64,000 nucleotides of DNA from Pseudomonas sp. URIL14HWK12:I12 (GTDB taxonomy: Bacteria; Pseudomonadota; Gammaproteobacteria; Pseudomonadales; Pseudomonadaceae). A program made the position numbers and the translations under genes. The notes under the pieces are model-generated. The model was not told where the DNA came from. It did no database searches and worked only from the letters and a program-made list of their open reading frames with translations. Position 1 is the stretch's first letter, and each line of letters begins with the position of its first letter. The DNA lies in NCBI RefSeq assembly GCF_003097135.1, contig NZ_QEQL01000001.1, positions 744,001 through 808,000 on the forward strand, in the 5' to 3' direction. Below are positions 35,559 through 43,807 of this stretch, one piece after another.

Positions 35559-36449
35559 TCATGTTGCGAACATCATCGAAGCATGCACCGCTCCACCCGT
35601 GCGCGCTCCATCGCCCACTGCGATGGCAACATTCCCCGCCGCGATGGCCGCATCGCCGCAGGCAAATACGCCCGGCACCGAGGTCGCGCGCTGAGCGTCC
35701 ACTTTGATGAACGGCCCCATCGGGCCTTCTTCGAACACACAACCCAGGCGCTCAGCCAGCGGACTGGCCATGCGGATGCGGGGTTGGGTAAACAAACCCT
35801 TGAGTTCCACCACCCGCCCGCTGGCCAGGGTAACGTCGGCGCCTTGGCCGCCGACCGCTGTGACACGCTCGCGCTCTAGCCGTACGCCGCGCGCCTTCAA
35901 GCTGGCCAGCTGATTGGCATCAGGCTCGAAAGCTGCGTTGAGAAACAGGATGGTAGCGCCCCAGTCGGGAAGCATCAGCGCGTGGTGCATGGCCAGCTCC
36001 GAGGTCGCCAGCACACCGATGGGGCCGCCGCCCAGCTCATAGCCATGGCAATACGGGCAATGGAATACGTTCACACCCCATTGTTGGGCCAGGCCATCGA
36101 TGGCAGGAAGCTGGTCGACCACACCGGTCGCCAGTATCAACCGCTTGCCCAGGTATTGGCGGGCATCGCTGAGGGTGACCGCGAAGCCGTCCGCGCACGG
36201 GCTGGCATCAGTGGCTTCACCGTTTAACCAATCAACCGTGGGGTATCGGCGCAACTGCGTTTGAGCATCGTGCGCGATATCAGCCGGGTCGCGGCCATCC
36301 TGGCCCAGAAAACCGTGGGAGTGCCGAGCAAACCGATTGCGGCGCAGCCCTGCATCCACCACCAGCACCTTGCGCCGGGCACGCGCCAATTGCAGGCCTG
36401 CCGACACGCCGGCATAGCTGCCGCCCACGATCACTACGTCATAAAGCAT
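35559..36449 (-). CDS. thioredoxin-reductase-like FAD/NAD(P) oxidoreductase
   Basis: A 296-residue two-dinucleotide-binding flavoprotein. The N-terminal FAD motif is VVIVGGSYAGVSAGLQLARA and the NAD(P) motif GPIGVLATSELAMHHAL. A redox pair is seen at CPYC in VFHCPYCHGYE, at the position of the thioredoxin reductase active site (CATC in E. coli). The C-terminal FAD motif is GVFACGDAAIAAGN. The size and C-terminus suggest a low-molecular-weight TrxR-like enzyme. ATG 36449 is preceded by GGAGGTGATC, a near-perfect anti-SD match. It is divergent from an Rrf2 gene and likely repressed by its product. Confidence 0.92.
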   Translation of the reverse strand: MLYDVVIVGGSYAGVSAGLQLARARRKVLVVDAGLRRNRFARHSHGFLGQDGRDPADIAHDAQTQLRRYPTVDWLNGEATDASPCADGFAVTLSDARQYLGKRLILATGVVDQLPAIDGLAQQWGVNVFHCPYCHGYELGGGPIGVLATSELAMHHALMLPDWGATILFLNAAFEPDANQLASLKARGVRLERERVTAVGGQGADVTLASGRVVELKGLFTQPRIRMASPLAERLGCVFEEGPMGPFIKVDAQRATSVPGVFACGDAAIAAGNVAIAVGDGARTGGAVHASMMFAT

Positions 36450-36459
36450 GATCACCTCC
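36450..36459 (-). promoter_or_regulatory. very strong Shine-Dalgarno sequence
   Basis: GGAGGTGATC directly precedes the ATG at 36449 and matches 10 consecutive bases of the anti-SD end of 16S rRNA. It fixes the start and predicts high translation once the gene is derepressed. Confidence 0.85.
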
Positions 36460-36480
36460 ATCCCAGCGCTGAATATTCAG

Positions 36481-36514
36481 GTAACACCGTAGGTTACTTG
36501 AGTGATCCGGTCAA
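36481..36514 (-). promoter_or_regulatory. promoter with inverted repeat over the -10 box
   Basis: On the minus strand, TTGACC (36509-36514), a 17-nt spacer and TACGGT (36486-36491) form a sigma-70-type promoter for the thioredoxin-reductase-like gene. The inverted repeat GTAAC-N7-GTTAC (36481-36497) lies exactly over the -10 box. Binding by the divergently encoded Rrf2 regulator would block RNA polymerase (inference). Confidence 0.6.
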
Positions 36515-36577
36515 TGCTCTCGTAACTTCTGCCGTGTCGGGACATACTGGCCTGCCCTGTCTCGCTACGGCCCTAAG

Positions 36578-37015
36578 ATGCGCAACGACACACGCCTTTC
36601 CCGAATGCTCCACGTGCTGATCCACATGGGCCGGCAGGAGGGGCCAACGACATCCGAGCGCCTGGCGCAAATGCTGCAAACCAACGCGGTGGTGGTGCGG
36701 CGGACGATGGCGCTGCTCAAAAAGCAGGGTTATGTGTGTTCGGAAAAAGGCCACCACGGCGGCTGGAAATTGGCCAAGCCGCTAGCGTCGATCTCATTGC
36801 TCAACATCCATGAAGCACTGGGCGCCAAGTCGATCTTCTCCATCGGGCTGGCGACAGAGCACCCGCAATGCCTGGTCGAGCAGGCGGTCAATACAGCGCT
36901 GGAGGGGGCTTTCGAGGCGGCACAGGCTATGCTGCTGGAGCGCTTGGCCGCCGTCACGCTTGGGGACCTGGCGGGGGAATTCGAACGCAGGTTCGAGGGT
37001 TGCGCTGGCCAGTAA
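36578..37015 (+). CDS. Rrf2-family transcriptional regulator
   Basis: A 145-residue regulator. The winged HTH is at residues 5-80 (SERLAQMLQTNAVVVRRTMA, LLKKQGYVCSEKGHHGGWKL), with a C-terminal dimerisation helix (GAFEAAQAMLLERLA). Cysteines occur at CSEKGHH, HPQCLVEQ and FEGCAGQ, but not in the CxxxxxCxxxxxC cluster of Fe-S sensors such as IscR, so it may respond to redox or small molecules in another way. It is divergent from the thioredoxin-reductase-like gene. Confidence 0.9.
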   Translation: MRNDTRLSRMLHVLIHMGRQEGPTTSERLAQMLQTNAVVVRRTMALLKKQGYVCSEKGHHGGWKLAKPLASISLLNIHEALGAKSIFSIGLATEHPQCLVEQAVNTALEGAFEAAQAMLLERLAAVTLGDLAGEFERRFEGCAGQ

Positions 37016-37210
37016 GCGCCTGCAGCGCCCTCAACGGACGGCAAGGTCACGATTCGCCCTGCGCTGCCGTCATTTCAGTGCTCAATGCCTCTGTACAGGG
37101 CGCCGGTCACCGCCAGTGGCGAACCCCGACACTTTAGCTGCGCCTCAACGCCAAAGGAACTCTGCCACCTGCCTCGCCCTCCACTGCAAAATCCAACGAG
37201 GCTTGGTTCG

Positions 37211-37969
37211 ATGCTCCCTCACAGCCAACAGGGCCATGGCCCGATCACCTTCGTTCTGATGCATTTCCTGGGCGGCTCGCACCGCACCTGGGGGCCGACG
37301 ATCCCCTTCCTGGACCGCGAGCACCGATGCGTTGCCCTTAATACACCCGGCTTTGGCGATGCCCATTCAGTGCAAGGCTACTCGGTGGCTGAAATGGCCG
37401 ATCAGGTCCACGCCACGGTGCTGGGCCTGAACCTGCAGCGTTGTGTGCTCGTGGGCCACTCGATGACCGGCAAGGTCGCCGTGGCGCTGGCAGCGAGGCG
37501 CCCCGAATACTTGGCGGGGCTGGTGCTGGTCGCGCCTTCGCCGCCCGGCCCCCAACCGATGAGCGAAGAGGACCGCGACCGCCAGCGTGCCTATGGCGCG
37601 ACGCGCAGCGAAGCCGAGCAGTTCGTGGATGAGGCCAGCGGCCATCGGCTCCCCGATGCCCTGCGCGAGGTGGCCATCGCCGATGCCCAGGCGGTAAACC
37701 TCGAGGCCTGGCGCGCCTGGGTTGACCACGGCAGCCGTGAAGACTGGAGTGAGCGCATCGGCAGCCTGCCTTACCCGACCTTGTTGATTTGCGGCGCTGA
37801 CGACGCGCAGGTGCCCGGGGCCGATGAGCAACGGCGCACGACGCTGTCGCACTTCCCCGACAGCCTCCTGCTAACGCTACCTGGCGCCGGGCACCTGATG
37901 CCGTTGCAAACACCCCTGGCGCTGGCCGACCCGATGCTGGCACTGGCGCACCGAATCGCCAATGCCTGA
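37211..37969 (+). CDS. alpha/beta hydrolase
   Basis: A 252-residue alpha/beta hydrolase. The oxyanion loop is MHFLGGSHRTW, the nucleophile elbow GHSMTG (Ser), the acid lies in CGADDAQVPGADE, and the catalytic His is in LPGAGHLMPLQTP. A lid domain is at ~125-185. The start at 37211 (MLPHSQQGHGPITFVL) was chosen because upstream codons are not conserved-looking. The small family size suggests an esterase or haloperoxidase-like enzyme; substrate unknown. It lies after the Rrf2 gene but with a 195-nt gap, so probably separate. Confidence 0.9.
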   Translation: MLPHSQQGHGPITFVLMHFLGGSHRTWGPTIPFLDREHRCVALNTPGFGDAHSVQGYSVAEMADQVHATVLGLNLQRCVLVGHSMTGKVAVALAARRPEYLAGLVLVAPSPPGPQPMSEEDRDRQRAYGATRSEAEQFVDEASGHRLPDALREVAIADAQAVNLEAWRAWVDHGSREDWSERIGSLPYPTLLICGADDAQVPGADEQRRTTLSHFPDSLLLTLPGAGHLMPLQTPLALADPMLALAHRIANA

Positions 37970-37979
37970 GCGGGCGGGG

Positions 37980-39995
37980 TCAGGCTTCTCCCTGGCCCCC
38001 TTGATGAACACCCACTACCTCGACCTCTGCGGGCTTGGCCGCGCTGGCAAAGATCACCCGGTCGTTGAGGTTACCCCCATCCCAGTTTTCAGTGAGGCTG
38101 ATCTCGAAACGACGGCCCTGGTCATCGGTTTCGTAGCTCTTGAGGTACGACCGGCCGGTTTCCCTACTGTAGCCCTCTACCAGCGTGGTGCCGGTGCCAT
38201 CACCGAACCCGGTAAAGCCCAGCGCCGAGACGTCGATCATGTCGTACCGGCCATCCATGTCGACGATCAGGTCTGAGAAGCTCTGGGTGTCGGTGCGGTA
38301 GCTGTCGGTCAATTGGGTATAGAGAAAGACATTATTGCCCTCCCCGCCGTGGAGAGTATCCCGCCCCGCGCCGCCCTCAAGGATGTCATTGCCGGCACCG
38401 CCGTAGAGCACATCGTTGCCCGCCTGGCCCTTGATCCACTCGTCGATGGCGGTTCCTTGAATTACGTCGGCATTGGCCGTGCCCTCTATCACCACAGGGC
38501 CGAACACGACGTTGGACGTAGTGAGTTGGCCTTGCCAATTGCCGTCGATGGCGAGCTCGAAACGATGGCCGTCGGCATCTGGCTCGAAGCTCTTGAGGTA
38601 GGTACGTGTGCCCTCGGCGTTCACCTGCACCGCCAGGGTGCCGCCCAACCCATTACCCAGCCCGGTGAAGCCCAGGCCGATCAGGTCAATGCGGTCCTCA
38701 TCGGGGTTGAAGTCCTGGATGCGATCGCTGTGGCTGCTGTCGGGGGTGCGGTAGCTGTCGTCGATGGCCGTGAAACGAAAGATGTCGGCGCCCTCTCCAC
38801 CGAACAACACATCCCGGCCCCCGCCACCCTGCAAGACGTCATCACCCGCCCCGCCTCGCATCACCTCGTCAGCTGCAACGCCGATCAGCGTGTCCGGGCC
38901 ATTGTAGCCATCGACATGGTATTGGCCGTCCTGGCTGCCGAAGGTGGTATCGACACTGCCATCGGCATTGAGCCGCACTACGCCAAAATCGCCGCCTGCA
39001 ATGGCGCCCGTTCCGGTCACCAGGATTTTGCCATCCTCCAGAACCGTGACCGCATTGACGCTGTGGCCGTAGTAGCCGGGCTGGCCAGGGCCAAGCAACG
39101 CGTAGCCGCCGTCACCGAAGGCTGTGTCCAGGGAGCCGTCGCTGTTCAAGCGCATCAGCGGGTAATCCCCGCTCCCGGTCACGAGTATCTTGCCGTCGGG
39201 CTGCGCAGTGAAGGTCGAATAGGCATTGAGGCCAAGGGCCTTGTCGAACACCAGCTTGCCGCCGTCTCCAAACCCTGTGTCGAGCGAGCCATCCGCCTTT
39301 ACGTGGACCAGGCTGTACGCGTAACGGTCTTCTTCAGACCAGTCGCCGCCAAACAACACGCTGCCATCGGGCATCACCAGGCTGGTCGCATAGAGGCCCT
39401 CGAAATGGGTGGCACTGAATGCCCGCGTTCCCTGGTCGCCGTAGCGGGTATCCACTGAGCCATCCGGGTTGAGCTTGGTGACGGTGAGCGTGTCTGAGCC
39501 GGTCAGCGTGGTGACGTAAAGGCTGCCTTGCTCGCCGACCCTGATGGCCGCCGCGCCGTAGAACGACCCCGATTGATCGAGCATGATCTTGCCGGTTCCA
39601 CCTCCGAAGCTGGTATCGAGGCTGCCGTCGGCATTCAAGCGCTGCACAAGGCCCGTGTCCAGGCTCGTGATGATCTTGCCGTCGGGCTGGACGGTGATGA
39701 AGTTGCCCGCATCATCATCCACCCGGGCACCGATCACCGCCACGCCGCCCTGGGCAAAGCTGCTATCGAGCGTGCCATCGGCGTTCAAGCGCATGAGCGC
39801 GTAATTGCTGAGGCTGTAGTTATCGTCCTGAGGCGAACCGATGTAGCCTCCGGCGACGTATTGGGCGTATCCGGCGACGAGAATCTTGCCGTCCTCCTGG
39901 ACCGCAATGGTATGGGGCCGGTCAGTTCCGCCGGAAACGTCGATCAACGTGGCACCTGGCGAGGTACGGGCGATGTGAGTGCTGGGGGTCGCCAT
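37980..39995 (-). CDS. delta-60 repeat/RTX protein, predicted type I secreted
   Basis: A 671-residue protein without a classical signal peptide. The N-terminal ~360 residues hold about six delta-60 repeats, recognised by units such as NADGSLDTSFGGG and NPDGSVDTRYGDQ. The C-terminal half has two RTX blocks (GGAGDDVLQGGGGRDVLFGG; GGAGNDILEGGAGRDTLHGG), each followed by a serralysin-type module (IDLIGLGFTGLGNG, IDVSALGFTGFGDG). RTX nonapeptides bind Ca2+ and fold after type I secretion. No ABC/HlyD/TolC genes are adjacent. Its C-terminal modules resemble those of the protein at 47638, and both genes share a GATAAAGGA leader element. Confidence 0.9.
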   Translation of the reverse strand: MATPSTHIARTSPGATLIDVSGGTDRPHTIAVQEDGKILVAGYAQYVAGGYIGSPQDDNYSLSNYALMRLNADGTLDSSFAQGGVAVIGARVDDDAGNFITVQPDGKIITSLDTGLVQRLNADGSLDTSFGGGTGKIMLDQSGSFYGAAAIRVGEQGSLYVTTLTGSDTLTVTKLNPDGSVDTRYGDQGTRAFSATHFEGLYATSLVMPDGSVLFGGDWSEEDRYAYSLVHVKADGSLDTGFGDGGKLVFDKALGLNAYSTFTAQPDGKILVTGSGDYPLMRLNSDGSLDTAFGDGGYALLGPGQPGYYGHSVNAVTVLEDGKILVTGTGAIAGGDFGVVRLNADGSVDTTFGSQDGQYHVDGYNGPDTLIGVAADEVMRGGAGDDVLQGGGGRDVLFGGEGADIFRFTAIDDSYRTPDSSHSDRIQDFNPDEDRIDLIGLGFTGLGNGLGGTLAVQVNAEGTRTYLKSFEPDADGHRFELAIDGNWQGQLTTSNVVFGPVVIEGTANADVIQGTAIDEWIKGQAGNDVLYGGAGNDILEGGAGRDTLHGGEGNNVFLYTQLTDSYRTDTQSFSDLIVDMDGRYDMIDVSALGFTGFGDGTGTTLVEGYSRETGRSYLKSYETDDQGRRFEISLTENWDGGNLNDRVIFASAAKPAEVEVVGVHQGGQGEA

Positions 39996-40160
39996 CTGGC
40001 TCGATCCTTTATCCGTGATGGGTGGTAGAACATCGACACCGCTTTAGGACAGCACAGCCCTGAAACTAGGCAACAGGAGCCGACCGGCGGCGTCGTGCCC
40101 TCGGCGACCGGTTTGCAACCACATGGCCTGTGCGACGGTCCATCCACCAATCGCCCTGGG

Positions 40161-41129
40161 ATGAGCCGCGCCATGTTGACCCGCAAAACCGTTGGTGACA
40201 CCGAACCGGAACTGGCCGCCATGCGCCGTTTGAACAAAGTGCTAGCCCGGCTGCCTCGCTTTCGCATCCGCCACCAGGCCACCCGCTTCGCTCTGCAGGG
40301 GCTGCTCAAACTCGGCCAGTTACGGGGTGACGCCATCCTCGCCCGGCATGGCCTGAAGGCTGAAGACAAAACCGTGACTGTCGAAGGGGCATCGGTGGCG
40401 CTGCGCATCATCCATGCCCGGCGCCCACCCAAGGCGGTGGTGCTCGACATCCATGGCGGCGCCTGGGTGATCGGCAATGCGCAGATGAACGATGCCCTGA
40501 ACCTCGGGCTGATCCAGGCCTGTGATGTGACGGTGGTGTCGGTTGACTACCGACTCGCCCCCGCAACGACCGTCCAGGGGCAGATACGCGACTGCCTGGC
40601 AGCCGCGCGCTGGGTGCTGGGCCCCGCCAACCCAGCCTTTGCTGGCCTGCCGGTGGTCGTGGTAGGCGAATCTGCCGGTGCCCACTTGGCCACCGCCTGC
40701 CTGCTGGAGCTCAAGGCCCAGCCCGAGCTGCTGCAGAGAGTCTGTGGCGCCCTGCTCTACTACGGTGTGTACGACCTGACCGGCACCCCCAGCGTGCGCA
40801 ATGCAGGCCCGGATACACTCGTGCTGGACGGGCCGGGGATCGTCGCTGCCCTGCGCCAGCTCACCCCTGGGCTGACCGACGATCAGCGCCGTGCACCGCC
40901 GCTCTCGCCGCTTCACGGCGACCTCCAGGGCTTGCCACCGGCGCTGTTCGTGGTCGGCGAGCGCGATGCGTTGATCGACGATACGCTGCTGATGGCGCAG
41001 CTCTGGGGCGAAGTGACGCAAGCCGAGGTGTGGGTGGTACGTGAGGCTGTGCACGGTTTCATTCACTTCGGGGTCGGCCAGCAGGTCGTCCAGAGCGCCT
41101 GGGCGTGGATCCGCCAGGCCACCCGGTAG
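40161..41129 (+). CDS. alpha/beta hydrolase, HSL-like esterase/lipase
   Basis: A 322-residue hormone-sensitive-lipase-family esterase. The oxyanion motif is DIHGGAWVIGN, the nucleophile GESAGAHLA, the acid lies in VVGERDALIDD, and the catalytic His in REAVHGFIHFG. The N-terminal ~90 residues form the cap. The start is uncertain: ATG 40161 or 40173. It ends 7 nt before the convergent sensor kinase gene. It probably hydrolyses short- or medium-chain esters. Confidence 0.9.
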   Translation: MSRAMLTRKTVGDTEPELAAMRRLNKVLARLPRFRIRHQATRFALQGLLKLGQLRGDAILARHGLKAEDKTVTVEGASVALRIIHARRPPKAVVLDIHGGAWVIGNAQMNDALNLGLIQACDVTVVSVDYRLAPATTVQGQIRDCLAAARWVLGPANPAFAGLPVVVVGESAGAHLATACLLELKAQPELLQRVCGALLYYGVYDLTGTPSVRNAGPDTLVLDGPGIVAALRQLTPGLTDDQRRAPPLSPLHGDLQGLPPALFVVGERDALIDDTLLMAQLWGEVTQAEVWVVREAVHGFIHFGVGQQVVQSAWAWIRQATR

Positions 41130-41136
41130 CGCGGGC

Positions 41137-42504
41137 TCACACCGCCGGGAACGACAAGGTCGCCGCCAAGCCCCCACTCGCCCGGTTGCTCAGCCGCACC
41201 TGGCCGCCAAGCCGCTCGATGATGGTTGCCACGATCGAAAGCCCGAGCCCGGCGCCGTTGGGGTTGTTGCGGCTGTAGAAGCGTTCGAATACCCGGCTCA
41301 GCCGTGCCTCGTCGATGCCTGGGCCCTCGTCCTCGACCACCAGCTCGAAGCGCTCCCCCACCCGTTTGAGCGAGATCGTGATACGGCCCGCCGGTGGGGA
41401 ATGCTCCACGGCATTGGAGACCAGATTCTGCAGGGCAATGCCCAATGCGCCCGCATCGATCGCCAGGTGATGGTCACCTTCGTCGATATCCAGCGATGGC
41501 TCCATGCCCCGGTCGAGTATCCACGGCGCCAGCTCGGCCAGGGTTTCGGTCACTACTTCGGCCAAGTCGACACGGGGGCTGGTGCGCTGCCCAAGCCGAG
41601 GTTCAACCCGGGCTAGCGTCAGCAGCTGGTGCACCACCCGAGTCAGCCGATCGACCCCGCCCATGAGAAAGCCCAGCGCCTTTTGCCGCTCCGCCTCGTT
41701 GCTGGCGGCCATGGCGTTCTGCGCATGCAGGCGAAGCACTGCCAGAGGCGTGCGCATCTCGTGCGCCGCGTCGGCGATGAACCGGTGCTCACGCCGCAGC
41801 AAGTCCTGGATCTGCGCCAGCAAACGGTTGATCGCTGCCTGCATCGGCTCCAGTTCCGAGGGCAGCGGCACCAACTGCAGCGGCTCGAGGGACTCGGCAT
41901 GCCGGGCACGGATGACGTTAGCCATGTTCTGCAATGGCCTGAGCCCCCAGCCGATCACCGCCCAGATCACTGCCGCGAGGGCCAGGCTGCCAAGCAGAAA
42001 GGGAAACAAGGTGTGCCGCATGATGCGGTCGATCAGGTCGTAGCGCACGTCCTTGCGCTCGCCCACCCAGATCACGCCATGCCGCTCCGGCACGGGTAAT
42101 ACGAAGCCGCGCCACTGATCACCTTCATGGGTGAAATCATAGAACCCGGGCACGCTCGGGGGTGCACTCAGCGCCGGCGCACTGGGGGTGTAGACCAGCG
42201 GCGCGGCGGCGCCCTGCCCCCAGACCTGAAACGCCAGTTTGCGCTCGTAGGGGTGCCCAACCTGATGTGATCCTGCCTTGCTCAACGCCTCATTGAACGC
42301 CTGGTAAAGCGCACCGCGCGAGCCGTCGTCGACAGGCATGCTCATGATGCCTTGCAACAGACGGGCGTTCTGAGCCAGGTGCGCGTCATACACCTCATCG
42401 ATCTCGTGGCGGCTGTCATGGAAGTTGTACAACGCCAACAGGGTGTTGCCGGCAAGCAGCAACAGCATCACCCGCCACAGCGTGCGTTGGCGCAGCGAGC
42501 TCAT
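41137..42504 (-). CDS. two-component sensor histidine kinase
   Basis: A 455-residue inner-membrane kinase, last gene of the seven-gene operon. Two spans (RVMLLLLAGNTLLALYNF and LLGSLALAAVIWAVIGWGL) flank a ~145-residue periplasmic sensor domain. HAMP is followed by the H box FIADAAHEMRTPLAVLRLHA, N box LQNLVSNAVEHSPP, and G boxes VEDEGPGIDEARL and NGAGLGLSIV. QseC/PmrB-like subtype. It overlaps the response regulator gene by 4 nt. The periplasmic domain is predicted to sense a product or condition linked to the pathway upstream. Confidence 0.94.
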   Translation of the reverse strand: MSSLRQRTLWRVMLLLLAGNTLLALYNFHDSRHEIDEVYDAHLAQNARLLQGIMSMPVDDGSRGALYQAFNEALSKAGSHQVGHPYERKLAFQVWGQGAAAPLVYTPSAPALSAPPSVPGFYDFTHEGDQWRGFVLPVPERHGVIWVGERKDVRYDLIDRIMRHTLFPFLLGSLALAAVIWAVIGWGLRPLQNMANVIRARHAESLEPLQLVPLPSELEPMQAAINRLLAQIQDLLRREHRFIADAAHEMRTPLAVLRLHAQNAMAASNEAERQKALGFLMGGVDRLTRVVHQLLTLARVEPRLGQRTSPRVDLAEVVTETLAELAPWILDRGMEPSLDIDEGDHHLAIDAGALGIALQNLVSNAVEHSPPAGRITISLKRVGERFELVVEDEGPGIDEARLSRVFERFYSRNNPNGAGLGLSIVATIIERLGGQVRLSNRASGGLAATLSFPAV

Positions 42505-43163
42505 GCCTTGGCCTCCACCAGGTAGCCTATGCCCCGTACCGTGCGAATCAGGCCATTGAAGAGTTTCTTGCGCAGCTGATAGATGTTCACCTCCAGCGTA
42601 TTGCTCTCGGGCTCTTCGTCCCAGCCATAGAGCAACTGAGTGAGGCGCTCGCGGGTAAAGACCTTGCCCGGCTGCGCCAGCAGCTCGTGCAGCAGCACGT
42701 ACTCCTTGGGCGTAAGCACCACTTCGGCACCGGCGTAGCGTACTTGCTGGGTGGCAGGGTCCAGGCTCACTCCGGCATGCTCGATCAACACCTTGGCACG
42801 CCCTGCACTGCGCCTTAGCAGCGCGCGCAGGCGGGCCTTGAGTTCGTTGAGGTCGAACGGCTTGATCAGGTAATCGTCCGCACCTGCGTCCAGCCCGGCA
42901 ATGCGGTCGTCCAAGGCATCGCGTGCGGTAAGGATCAGCACTGGCAGGGTGTCGCCTCCAGCCCGCACGCGCCGTAGCAGCTCGATGCCGCCCAGGCGCG
43001 GCAAGCCCAGATCGAGGATCACCAGGTCGAAGCTTTCATGCTGCAGTGCGTGCAGGCCGCTGGCGCCATCGCGTAACCAGTCAAGCGTGTAGCCCTCCTG
43101 GCGCAAGCCATCGCAAATGCCCTCGCCCAGTGCGACGTCGTCCTCGATCAGCAGCAGCCGCAT
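42501..43163 (-). CDS. OmpR-family response regulator, QseB/PmrA-like
   Basis: A 220-residue response regulator. The receiver domain (1-115) has the acidic LIEDD, phospho-acceptor in LVILDLGLPRLGG, and Thr/Lys in ILTARD and YLIKPFD. The winged-helix effector domain (~125-218) includes LTPKEYVLLHELL and LEVNIYQLRKKL. It resembles QseB/PmrA, whose members bind direct repeats of CTTAA-like half-sites with an 11-bp period. Such a repeat lies before the first gene of this operon (47471-47491), supporting autoregulation. Two nt separate it from the TPR gene. Confidence 0.94.
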   Translation of the reverse strand: MRLLLIEDDVALGEGICDGLRQEGYTLDWLRDGASGLHALQHESFDLVILDLGLPRLGGIELLRRVRAGGDTLPVLILTARDALDDRIAGLDAGADDYLIKPFDLNELKARLRALLRRSAGRAKVLIEHAGVSLDPATQQVRYAGAEVVLTPKEYVLLHELLAQPGKVFTRERLTQLLYGWDEEPESNTLEVNIYQLRKKLFNGLIRTVRGIGYLVEAKA

Positions 43164-43165
43164 AG

Positions 43166-43807
43166 TCAGTCCTGTTTGGCTTTTATTGTCTTGAGTAAAG
43201 CATCGATGTCGGCGCGCCGGCCTTGGTCGGCCAGCTCGCGGCCTGGCCGGGGCGGTGCCTGCAGGGCTTTGTTGAGGGCAGCGATCGCTTCAGGGTAGCG
43301 TTTTTGCCGGTACAGATGATCGGCCCAGAAATAGTTGCTGTCGATACCCGTGGGGTTGATCTCCAGCGCCTTGCGCAGCAGGGCATCGGCCTTGTCGGCG
43401 TCGCCGAAGCCGATCGGCCAGCCGGGGACCTGGTCGTAGAGCGTGCCCAGGCTGGTGTAGGCCGAGCCTTGCAGGGCATTGGGGTCCAGCTGCATTGCCT
43501 GCTCCAGGCTGGCCTTGGCCGCCTTCACCTTGCCCAGCGCCCCCAGGCCACCGGTAGCGCCAGCCCAGCTGCTTTCGATGATCCCCTCCCAGATCAGCGG
43601 CTCAGGCGAGCCAGGGTACTGGTGGGAAAACTCGGTAGCGTCGGCTGCCAGTTTTTCCAGGGCGTCGGCGCGTTGCGCCTTGGGCAGCTGGTACTGGATG
43701 GCGGCCCAGCGTTGTTGCAGGTCGCTCAGGCGCTGGGTGCCAGCTTGGTCCAGTGCCCAGGTCAGGGGCGAAACGGTGAGCAGGGTTGCGAGTAATAGGC
43801 GCTTCAT
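43166..43807 (-). CDS. TPR-repeat protein, exported
   Basis: A 213-residue protein with a signal peptide (MKRLLLATLLTVSPLTWA). Helical TPR-like repeats are at ~90-200 (AAKASLEQAMQLDPNA, ADALLRKALEINPTG, YPEAIAALNKALQAP). Probably periplasmic. It overlaps the SDR gene by 4 nt and precedes the response regulator by 2 nt, so it belongs to the same transcript. A periplasmic scaffolding or sensing role with the kinase is inferred from context. Confidence 0.85.
   Translation of the reverse strand: MKRLLLATLLTVSPLTWALDQAGTQRLSDLQQRWAAIQYQLPKAQRADALEKLAADATEFSHQYPGSPEPLIWEGIIESSWAGATGGLGALGKVKAAKASLEQAMQLDPNALQGSAYTSLGTLYDQVPGWPIGFGDADKADALLRKALEINPTGIDSNYFWADHLYRQKRYPEAIAALNKALQAPPRPGRELADQGRRADIDALLKTIKAKQD

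Noticed and set aside
35360..35707. Plus-strand frame in the patatin/TrxR-like intergenic region
   Set aside because: No ribosome-binding site or recognisable domain, and its second half is antisense to the TrxR-like gene.
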